This document shows, in pieces, positions 1-6,592 of a DNA stretch of 64,000 nt. Made by a program: the position numbers and the translations under genes. The stretch is from Streptomyces pseudovenezuelae (GTDB lineage: Bacteria > Actinomycetota > Actinomycetes > Streptomycetales > Streptomycetaceae), in assembly GCF_029892565.1 (NCBI RefSeq), contig NZ_JARXVH010000016.1:124001-188000 (forward strand). The letters run 5' to 3'. Below the pieces are notes generated by a model. It had not been told where the DNA came from. It was given only the letters and a program-made list of their open reading frames with translations, and searched no databases. Numbering within the stretch: the first letter of the stretch is position 1; every line of letters begins with the position of its first letter.

Positions 1-2
1 CG

Positions 3-281
3 GAGGGTGCGGTGGTCCGCCGGCACGTCCTGCGCAACGCGTGGCTGCCGATCGTCACCGTGCTGGGCCTGCAGTTCGGCTCGCTGCTGGGCGGTTCGGT
101 CATCACCGAGACGGTCTTCTCCTATCCCGGTGTCGGCCGGCTGCTCGTGCAGGGCGTGCTGCAGCGCGACTACCCGGTGGTGCAGGGCGCCGCGCTCGCC
201 ATCGCCCTGCTGTTCACGCTCGTCAACCACGCGGTGGACCTGCTCTACACGGTCCTCGATCCGCGGATACGGAAAGGATGA
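3..281 (+). CDS. Peptide-type ABC transporter permease, C-terminal part (DppB-like)
   Basis: This is the last 92 codons of an inner-membrane permease; the reading frame is open to the left edge, so the start lies outside the window. The visible part has the family pattern of the DppB/OppB C-terminus: a cytoplasmic coupling segment (VRRHVLRNAWLP), the conserved stretch ending in TVFSYPG, a final hydrophobic helix (AALAIALLFTLVN) and the typical ending VLDPRIR. With the two ATPases downstream (973 and 2004) it should form an importer for small peptides or peptide-like amines. The partner permease and the binding protein presumably lie upstream. The substrate cannot be read from the sequence. 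Confidence 0.85.
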   Translation, partial: EGAVVRRHVLRNAWLPIVTVLGLQFGSLLGGSVITETVFSYPGVGRLLVQGVLQRDYPVVQGAALAIALLFTLVNHAVDLLYTVLDPRIRKG

Positions 282-286
282 TCGGC

Positions 287-976
287 ATGGACATCGTGCT
301 GGTCCACGGTGCGGGCGGACGACCCACGACCTGGTCGGCGGTTCAGCCGCTGCTGGCCGCCCGCGGCCATCGGCTGTTCACGGTCACCAATCCGATGACC
401 TCCCTCGCGGACGACGTCGCCAACACCGCGGCCGTGCTGGACGAGACCGAGGGGCCGGTGCTGCTGGTCGGGCACTCCTACGGCGGCGCGGTGATCACGA
501 ACGTGGGGCGCGATCCGCGGGTCGAAGGGCTGGTCTACATCGCCGCGTTCGGGCCCGACGAGGGCGAGACGGTCAACCGGATCGTGGAGCGGTACGAGCC
601 CGCCGAGATCTCCAAGTACATGCGGCGCGGCCCGAACGGCGACTGGAAGTCGGAGACCGGTCCGGAGTTCTGGGCGGAGATCGGTCCGGATCTGTCCGCC
701 GAGCAGCGGGAGATCGTCGAGGCGGAGGGGCGCCGGGCCGAGAACCTGATCTTCACCGAGGCCACCGGTGTGCCGGCCTGGCGGACGCTGCCGAGTTGGT
801 ACCTGGTCGCCGATGACGACCGGACGCTGCGTCCGGAGATCCAGAACGACATGGCGACGCGGATGAAGGCGACCGTGGAGCATGTTCCGGGCAGTCACTA
901 CACCACGCTGGTCTGGCCGGAGCGGGTCGCCGATCTGATCCACACGGCCGCGCTGGCAGTCGGCGGCGCCGCATGA
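287..976 (+). CDS. Alpha/beta hydrolase
   Basis: This is a 229-residue cytosolic alpha/beta-hydrolase. The N-terminal HGAGG (residues 7-11) forms the oxyanion loop, GHSYGG (62-67) carries the nucleophile Ser64, Asp176-178 offer the acid, and His204 in GSHYT is the likely base. The short cap region (about 100-160) fits small esters or amides. ATG 287 is preferred because GGAAAGG at 271-277 lies about 9 bases upstream; ATG 278 overlaps the permease stop and would add three residues. The gene sits inside a transporter operon and overlaps the next ATPase by 4 bp, so it probably processes the imported compound. The substrate is unknown. Confidence 0.85.
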   Translation: MDIVLVHGAGGRPTTWSAVQPLLAARGHRLFTVTNPMTSLADDVANTAAVLDETEGPVLLVGHSYGGAVITNVGRDPRVEGLVYIAAFGPDEGETVNRIVERYEPAEISKYMRRGPNGDWKSETGPEFWAEIGPDLSAEQREIVEAEGRRAENLIFTEATGVPAWRTLPSWYLVADDDRTLRPEIQNDMATRMKATVEHVPGSHYTTLVWPERVADLIHTAALAVGGAA

Positions 977-2007
977 CGTCACTGGTGGAGAGCCGGCCGA
1001 CGCAGGCCGAGGCCGAGGCGGTGCTCGAAGTCCGTGATCTGCGGGTGCACTTCGATGTGCCCACGGGCCGGCTGCCCGCGGTGGACGGCGTCGATCTGAC
1101 GCTCCGCAAGGGCGAGATCCTCGCGCTGGTGGGTGAGTCCGGGTCGGGCAAGTCCGCCCTGTCGATGAGCCTGGTCGGTCTCAACCGCGGCCCGCGTACC
1201 CATGTCAGCGGCTCGGTCTCCTTCCGGGGACGCGAGTTGGTCGGCGCGTCCGAGCGGGAGCTGCGCACAGTGCGCGGCAAGGAGGTCGCGGTCGTCTTCC
1301 AGGACGCGCTCGCCGCCCTCAACCCGCTGCACCGGGCGGGCACGCAGGTCGCCGAGACGATCCGGGCGCACGCCGACGTACCGCGCGCCACGGCTGCGAG
1401 CCGGGCCGTCGAACTGCTAGGCGAGGTGGGTATCGCGGGCCCGGAACGGGCGTCCCGCGCCTATCCGCATCAACTCTCCGGCGGGATGCGGCAACGCGTG
1501 ATGATCGCGATGGGACTGGCCAACGACCCGGCCGTGCTGATCGCCGACGAGCCGACCACCGCACTCGACGTCACCATCCAGGCCCAGGTGCTGGCGCTGC
1601 TGAAGCGGGTCCAGCGAGACCACGGCACGTCCGTGCTGCTGATTACCCACGACCTCGGGGTGGTCGCCGAGGTCGCCGACCGGGTGGCGGTCATGTACGC
1701 GGGCCGGATCGTGGAGCAGGGGACGCGGGACGAGGTGCTGTTCCGCCCTCAACACCCTTACACGATGGGGTTGTTGGGCTCCGTACCGCCACTGGAGGGG
1801 CCAGTACCCGAGCGGCTACCGGCGATCGCGGGCAGCCCCCCGAGCGGGATCGAGCGGCCGAACGGCTGCGGCTTCTCGCCGCGCTGCGCGTTCGCCCATG
1901 ACGCGTGCGGTGAGCGCCCGGAGTTGCGGCGGCGGCACGGTGGCGCCGGGCATCTCGATGCGTGCGTGCTGCCCGAGGCGATCCGCGCGGTGAGGAGTGC
2001 CGGATGA
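973..2007 (+). CDS. Peptide-type ABC transporter ATP-binding protein (DppD-like)
   Basis: This 344-residue ATPase energises the importer on the cytoplasmic side. Walker A is GESGSGKS (54-61), the signature is LSGGMRQR (168-175), Walker B is VLIADEP (188-194) and the H-loop His is 226. The C-terminus has the cysteine-containing oligopeptide/dipeptide extension (CGFSPRCAF and later Cys) typical of OppD/DppD rather than of general ABC ATPases. The ATG overlaps the hydrolase stop by 4 bp, which implies translational coupling. The length matches the family. The substrate class (peptides, opines, nickel or other small ligands) cannot be settled from the ATPase alone. Confidence 0.92.
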   Translation: MTSLVESRPTQAEAEAVLEVRDLRVHFDVPTGRLPAVDGVDLTLRKGEILALVGESGSGKSALSMSLVGLNRGPRTHVSGSVSFRGRELVGASERELRTVRGKEVAVVFQDALAALNPLHRAGTQVAETIRAHADVPRATAASRAVELLGEVGIAGPERASRAYPHQLSGGMRQRVMIAMGLANDPAVLIADEPTTALDVTIQAQVLALLKRVQRDHGTSVLLITHDLGVVAEVADRVAVMYAGRIVEQGTRDEVLFRPQHPYTMGLLGSVPPLEGPVPERLPAIAGSPPSGIERPNGCGFSPRCAFAHDACGERPELRRRHGGAGHLDACVLPEAIRAVRSAG

Positions 2008-2966
2008 GCGAGATGCTGCTGAGCGCGCGCGGGCTGCGGGTGGAGTATCCCTCGCGAGCGGGTGGCCGGGTGCGGGCGCTGCGGGACGTCGATCTCGACA
2101 TCGCGCGGGGCGAGACGCTCGGTCTGGTGGGCGAGTCGGGGTGCGGCAAGTCGACGCTGGGGCGGGCGCTGTTGCGGGTGGTGGAGCCCTCGGCGGGACG
2201 GATCGAGTTCCTCGGCGCCGACCTGACGCGGCTGCGCGGGCGACGGCTGCGCCGGACCCGGGCGGAGCTCCAGATGGTGTTCCAGGACCCGTTCGGTTCG
2301 CTCAACCCCCGGCGTCGGATCGCCGACATCGTCGCCGAGCCGCTGCTGCGTTCGCGGGGCGCCTCGCGTGCGGAGGCGGACCGGGCGGTGAGCGAGCTGC
2401 TCGACCTGGTCGGTCTCGGGGCCGAGGCCGGCGACCGCAAGCCGCACGAGTTCTCCGGCGGCCAGCGCCAACGCATCGGCATCGCACGGGCGTTGGCCTC
2501 CTCACCACAGTTCGTGGTGGCGGACGAGGCCGTGTCGGCGCTGGACGTGTCCATCCAGGCACAGGTGCTCAACCTGCTGTCGGACCTGGTGCGCGACCGG
2601 GGTCTGACGATGCTGTTCATCTCCCACGACCTCGGGGTGGTGCGGAACATCGCCGACCGGGTCGCCGTGATGTACCTGGGCCAGATCATCGAGGTCGCCT
2701 CGCGCGACGACTTCTTCGCCGGTCCCGCACACCCCTACAGCCAGGCCCTGCTGTCCAGCGTGCCGGTACTGCGCCCGGGCCCGGCTCGCGAACAGCAGCC
2801 GCTGGAGGGCGAGTTGCCCGACCCGGCGGATCCGCCGGAGGGCTGTCTGTTCCGTACCCGCTGCCCGTTCGCCACCGACGACTGCCGTGCCCGCCGCCCC
2901 GAGCTGCGCGAGATCGCGCCCGGGCGCAGCGTGCGCTGCCATCTGCCCCTGCTGCCCAGCGAGTGA
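2004..2966 (+). CDS. Peptide-type ABC transporter ATP-binding protein (DppF-like)
   Basis: This is the second, 320-residue ATPase of the same importer, expected to pair with the product of 973. Walker A is GESGCGKS (43-50), the signature is FSGGQRQR (150-157), Walker B ends VVADEA, and the H-loop His is about 208. The Walker B run reads DEAVSALD, the DppF/OppF form. The C-terminal CLFRTRCPF segment is the family-specific extension. ATG 2004 overlaps the previous stop by 4 bp. Upstream in-frame codons lie inside the preceding gene and are not needed. DppD-DppF pairs of this kind drive peptide and peptide-like uptake. Confidence 0.92.
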   Translation: MSEMLLSARGLRVEYPSRAGGRVRALRDVDLDIARGETLGLVGESGCGKSTLGRALLRVVEPSAGRIEFLGADLTRLRGRRLRRTRAELQMVFQDPFGSLNPRRRIADIVAEPLLRSRGASRAEADRAVSELLDLVGLGAEAGDRKPHEFSGGQRQRIGIARALASSPQFVVADEAVSALDVSIQAQVLNLLSDLVRDRGLTMLFISHDLGVVRNIADRVAVMYLGQIIEVASRDDFFAGPAHPYSQALLSSVPVLRPGPAREQQPLEGELPDPADPPEGCLFRTRCPFATDDCRARRPELREIAPGRSVRCHLPLLPSE

Positions 2967-2977
2967 GGACCCGTGCC

Positions 2978-3742
2978 TTGATCATCGACGCCTACAACAC
3001 CACGCAGGACGTCCGCGGTCGCTCGGACTACCTCACCGGCGCCCGCAAGGGCGAGGCCCCACCGCCGTACAAGCCCTTCGAACCGCGGCGCATCCTCGAC
3101 CGGATGGACGCGGCCGGGGTGGACATGGCGATGGTGTGCTCACTGGCCCAGCGCATCGAGAACGACTTCATCGCCACGCTGGTCGCCGCCTATCCCGAAC
3201 GGTTCTTCGGCTTCGGGCAGGTGCTGCCGCAGGCCGACGACGCGATCGAGGAGATCGACCGGATCGCCGACGCGGGCCTGGTCGGGCTGAAGCTGCATCC
3301 GAGCCTGCACGGCTACCACGTGGCCGATCACGGGCTGCTGGACCCGGTGTTCGAGGCCTGTGCGCGACGGGGACTGTTGGTGCTGGTCAACGCGCTCGAC
3401 GACGCGTTCTGCGCGCCGCTGGCCATCGAGGAGATCGCCCGGGACCACCCCGACGTGCCGACGGTCATCGCGCACATGGGCGCGGTGTGGAACGTGCCGG
3501 AGGCGATCATCGTGGCCGAACGACGCCCGCACATCTACCTGGAGACCTCGGCGACGCTGATGAGCGACGTCAAGCGGGCGTACGCGCGGCTCGGCCCGGG
3601 GCAGATCCTGATGGGCAGCGAGTGGCCCGGCTCGGACTTCGACCTGGAGCGCATGAAGATCGCGAAGGCGGTCGAGGACGAGAAGGACCGGGCGTTGATC
3701 GAGGGCGGCAACATGGCCCGGCTGCTGGGGCTGACGGCATGA
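2978..3742 (+). CDS. Amidohydrolase-2 family protein with altered metal site
   Basis: This protein of about 254 residues has a TIM-barrel amidohydrolase fold, but the first metal motif reads IIDAYNTT instead of IDAHxH, so both N-terminal His ligands are missing. KLHP (His107) and AHMG (His166) remain, and the usual SD near the end reads MGSEWPGSD with Glu at the aligned place. The intact relative at 36271 in this window keeps HSH and GSD. TTG 2978 is chosen because GAGGA at 2965-2969 sits 8 bases upstream and gives the usual LIID start; GTG 2963, overlapping the previous stop, is the alternative. It may be a decarboxylase-like, differently metalled or non-catalytic member. Function is unproven. 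Confidence 0.75.
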   Translation: MIIDAYNTTQDVRGRSDYLTGARKGEAPPPYKPFEPRRILDRMDAAGVDMAMVCSLAQRIENDFIATLVAAYPERFFGFGQVLPQADDAIEEIDRIADAGLVGLKLHPSLHGYHVADHGLLDPVFEACARRGLLVLVNALDDAFCAPLAIEEIARDHPDVPTVIAHMGAVWNVPEAIIVAERRPHIYLETSATLMSDVKRAYARLGPGQILMGSEWPGSDFDLERMKIAKAVEDEKDRALIEGGNMARLLGLTA

Positions 3743-4188
3743 CGACCGCACCCGTGTCCGCCCCGCCGGAGATGAGCACCGCCGACGCCGAACTCCTGTC
3801 CGTGGCGCAGGCGTTGCTCGACCGGGTCTGGCGACCCGACCGCCACGAGGTCGCGACCGCGCTGCGCACCGCCGACGGCCGGATCCACACCGGCGTCCAT
3901 GTGGAGGGCTCCTGCCGGCGCAGTTCGATCTGCGCGGAGGGGGTCGCCCTGGGGACCGCGCGGGGCGCGCTCCCGACCGGGGCGCCGCTGGAGGTGACGT
4001 CGGTGGTGTCCGTGCAGATCAAGCCGGCCGGACGGTTCCGGATCATCGCCCCGTGCGGGGTGTGCCGCGAGCTGATCAGCGACTACTGCCCCGACGCGAC
4101 CGTGTGGATCACGACCGTCGAGGACGACCGGCCCGTGCCGGTGCGTGCGCTGGACCTGCTGCCGGAGAAGAGCCGACGCAAGTGGTGA
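3739..4188 (+). CDS. Cytidine-deaminase-like zinc protein
   Basis: This 149-residue protein has the zinc-deaminase core: CAE at 65-67 (the first zinc ligand with the proton-shuttle Glu67) and PCGVC with Cys106 and Cys109. The short length and use of three cysteines match the cytidine/blasticidin-S deaminase group rather than guanine or adenosine deaminases. It overlaps the amidohydrolase stop by 4 bp, so it belongs to the catabolic operon. That context makes pyrimidine salvage less likely than deamination or hydrolysis of a ring or amidine nitrogen in the imported compound. No motif fixes the substrate. Confidence 0.8.
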   Translation: MTTAPVSAPPEMSTADAELLSVAQALLDRVWRPDRHEVATALRTADGRIHTGVHVEGSCRRSSICAEGVALGTARGALPTGAPLEVTSVVSVQIKPAGRFRIIAPCGVCRELISDYCPDATVWITTVEDDRPVPVRALDLLPEKSRRKW

Positions 4189-4220
4189 CGAGTCCCGAGC
4201 CCGAAAAAGTGAGGAGTGAC

Positions 4221-5069
4221 ATGTCGTCCGTCATCACCGGTCCGACCGGCCTGACCATCCCCACCGCCCTGGACGTCCCCGAACTCGCCGCACAGCTCGG
4301 CGGAACCGGAACGCCGCGCCCCTGGGAGGACCTGACCTGGCAGGAGGCCGAGACCACGGTCGCCGGCCAGGACGCCGTCATCATCCCGGTGGGCGCCACC
4401 GAACAGCACGGCCCCCATCTGCCGCTCGCGGTGGACACCCGGATCTGCGAGGCCGTCGCCCTGGGCGTCTCCGCGCTGACCGGCGTCCCGGTCCTGCCGC
4501 CCCTGAGCTTCGGCGTGTCCGCATCGCACGGAGACTTCGCCGGCACGGTGGCACTGCGCCCGGAGACGTTGATCGCCGTCGTGGAGGACGTGATCGACTC
4601 CCTCTACGCCTGTGGGGTACGGCAGTTCGTCCTGCTCAACGGGCACATCTGGAACAACGGCGCGCTGGACGTGTCGGCCGAGAAGCTGAGGGTGCGTCAT
4701 CGGGACGCCCGGGTAAGGGCGTTGGGGTACGTGACGATGTACCCGGGGCCCGAGGTCGACGGGCACGTCACGTACGGCCGTGCGCTGATGCACGCCAACC
4801 ACTTCGAGACCTCGGTGATGTTGCACCTCGCTCCCGAGCTGGTGCGGATGGACCGGGCCACCTCGCATGTCGACGTCGACTCCTTCTGGGACTACCGGAT
4901 GGACCAGGTCAGTGAGACCGGCGTGTGGGGCAGGGACGTGACCGAGGCCGATGCCAAGCACGGCCAGGCGGAGTTCGACCGCTGCGTCCTCACCACGGCC
5001 CGCGCGGTCTCCACCGCGGTCCGCGAGCCCTGGCCCAGCGCGATCCACCGCCCCGGCACGCCGACCTGA
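4221..5069 (+). CDS. Creatininase-family amidase
   Basis: This 282-residue member of the creatininase family (creatinine amidohydrolase, formamide hydrolases and MftE-type peptidases) has the metal motif GATEQHGPHLPL with Glu61, His63 and Asp72. NGHIWNN (140-146) and a HANHFETS stretch supply further conserved ligands. The family hydrolyses cyclic or linear amides with two divalent metals. GAGGAG at 4211-4216 just upstream supports ATG 4221. It follows the deaminase-like gene by 32 bp and precedes an aldehyde dehydrogenase. Creatinine is a tempting substrate because a sarcosine-oxidase-like domain follows, but this is inference only. Confidence 0.85.
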   Translation: MSSVITGPTGLTIPTALDVPELAAQLGGTGTPRPWEDLTWQEAETTVAGQDAVIIPVGATEQHGPHLPLAVDTRICEAVALGVSALTGVPVLPPLSFGVSASHGDFAGTVALRPETLIAVVEDVIDSLYACGVRQFVLLNGHIWNNGALDVSAEKLRVRHRDARVRALGYVTMYPGPEVDGHVTYGRALMHANHFETSVMLHLAPELVRMDRATSHVDVDSFWDYRMDQVSETGVWGRDVTEADAKHGQAEFDRCVLTTARAVSTAVREPWPSAIHRPGTPT

Positions 5070-5134
5070 CACCGAGGCCACTGCTCCGGCTCACCGACCC
5101 CACGCCAAAGCCGACGCCCGACAAGGAGTACACC

Positions 5135-6592
5135 TTGGACCCCAGCACCACCCTCCCCCGCCTGCCCGAGCACGAGCCCATGCTCATCGGCGGCGACTGG
5201 ACCAAGGGGACCTCGACGCAGCGGATCCCGGTGCTCGACCCCGCCACCGGGGACCTCCTCACCACCGTCACCCAGGCCGGCGACGGCGACGTAGACGCCG
5301 CCGTGGCCGCTGCCTCCGCCGCGCACCGCGACGGGCGCTGGCGGTCGCTGCCGCCCCGGCGGCGACGCGATGTGCTGCTGCGCCTCGCGGATCTGGTGGA
5401 GCGAGACGCCGAGGAGCTGGCCGTCCTGGAGACCCTGGACAACGGCAAGGCGATCGAACGGGCCCGCGGTGACGTGGACTTGGGGCTGCAGGCGATACGG
5501 CACTTCGCGGGCACTCCCACCCGGCTGACGGGCACCGTGCACGCCGCCGGTCCCGACCGGCACGTCTACAGCGTGCGCGAGCCGGTCGGCGTCGTCGCGG
5601 CCGTACTGCCGTGGAACTTCCCGTTCATGATCGCCGCCTGGAAACTCGCCCCGGCCCTCGCGGCGGGCTGCACGGTCGTGGTCAAGCCCGCCGAGCAGAC
5701 CCCGCTCACCGCACTGCGGCTGGCCGCGCTGTGCCTGGAAGCGGGCGTGCCGGAGGGTGTCGTCAACGTGCTGACCGGTGATGGGCGTACCGGGGCGGAG
5801 CTGGTGGGGCATCCGGGCGTCGCGAAGGTCTCGTTCACCGGGTCCACCGACGTCGGACGCATGATCATGGCCGCCGCCGCGCCGTCGATCAAGCGGCTCA
5901 CCCTCGAACTGGGCGGCAAGTCGGCCAACATCGTCTTCGACGACGCGGATCTCGACGCCGCCGTACCGATGGCGGTGCGCGCGGTGTTCGGGCACTCCGG
6001 GCAGATGTGCACCGCCGGGAGCCGGCTGCTGGTGCAGCGCTCGGTCCTCAAGGAGTTCCTGGACCGTCTGGTGCCGGCCGTGGAGACCCTGCGGATCGGT
6101 CCCGGTCTCAGCGGCGGGATCAACATCGGGCCGCTCGTCTCCCAGGAGCAGTTCGACCGCGTGACCGGCTACGTCGAACTCGGCCGCGCCGAGGGGGCGC
6201 AGGTGGCGGTGGGCGGCCAACCCCTGCCCGGACCCGGCTGGTTCGTGCCGCCGACGGTGTTCACGGAGGTCACCCCCGACATGCGGATCGCCCGAGAGGA
6301 GATCTTCGGACCCGTCGCCGCCGTGCTGCCCTTCGACACCGAGGAGGAGGCGATCGCGCTGGCCAACGACAGCGACTACGGGCTCGCGGCGGGGGTGTGG
6401 ACCACCGGCCTGAGCCGCGCGCACCGCACGGCGTCCGCGCTGGCTGCGGGCACCGTGTGGGTCAACACCTACAACGAGTTCGACCCCGCCGTGGCCTTCG
6501 GCGGCATCAAGCAGTCCGGGCTGGGCAGGGACCTCGGAGACGCGGCCGTCGACGGGTTCACCGAGCTCAAGAGCGTCACGATCGCGCTGTGA
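5135..6592 (+). CDS. NAD(P)-dependent aldehyde dehydrogenase
   Basis: This 485-residue class-I-like aldehyde dehydrogenase oxidises an aldehyde to the acid. PWNFP carries Asn161, FTGSTDVG (234-241) is the nucleotide loop, LELGGKS carries the general base Glu258, and GQMCTAGSR carries the catalytic Cys292. TTG 5135 is chosen because AAGGAG at 5123-5128 is well spaced and the protein then has normal family length; ATG 5180 would remove 15 residues. It is followed, with a 4-bp overlap, by the PLP/flavoenzyme fusion. It is a natural sink for the aldehyde made by the sarcosine-oxidase domain or by the copper amine oxidase at 12287. Confidence 0.92.
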   Translation: MDPSTTLPRLPEHEPMLIGGDWTKGTSTQRIPVLDPATGDLLTTVTQAGDGDVDAAVAAASAAHRDGRWRSLPPRRRRDVLLRLADLVERDAEELAVLETLDNGKAIERARGDVDLGLQAIRHFAGTPTRLTGTVHAAGPDRHVYSVREPVGVVAAVLPWNFPFMIAAWKLAPALAAGCTVVVKPAEQTPLTALRLAALCLEAGVPEGVVNVLTGDGRTGAELVGHPGVAKVSFTGSTDVGRMIMAAAAPSIKRLTLELGGKSANIVFDDADLDAAVPMAVRAVFGHSGQMCTAGSRLLVQRSVLKEFLDRLVPAVETLRIGPGLSGGINIGPLVSQEQFDRVTGYVELGRAEGAQVAVGGQPLPGPGWFVPPTVFTEVTPDMRIAREEIFGPVAAVLPFDTEEEAIALANDSDYGLAAGVWTTGLSRAHRTASALAAGTVWVNTYNEFDPAVAFGGIKQSGLGRDLGDAAVDGFTELKSVTIAL

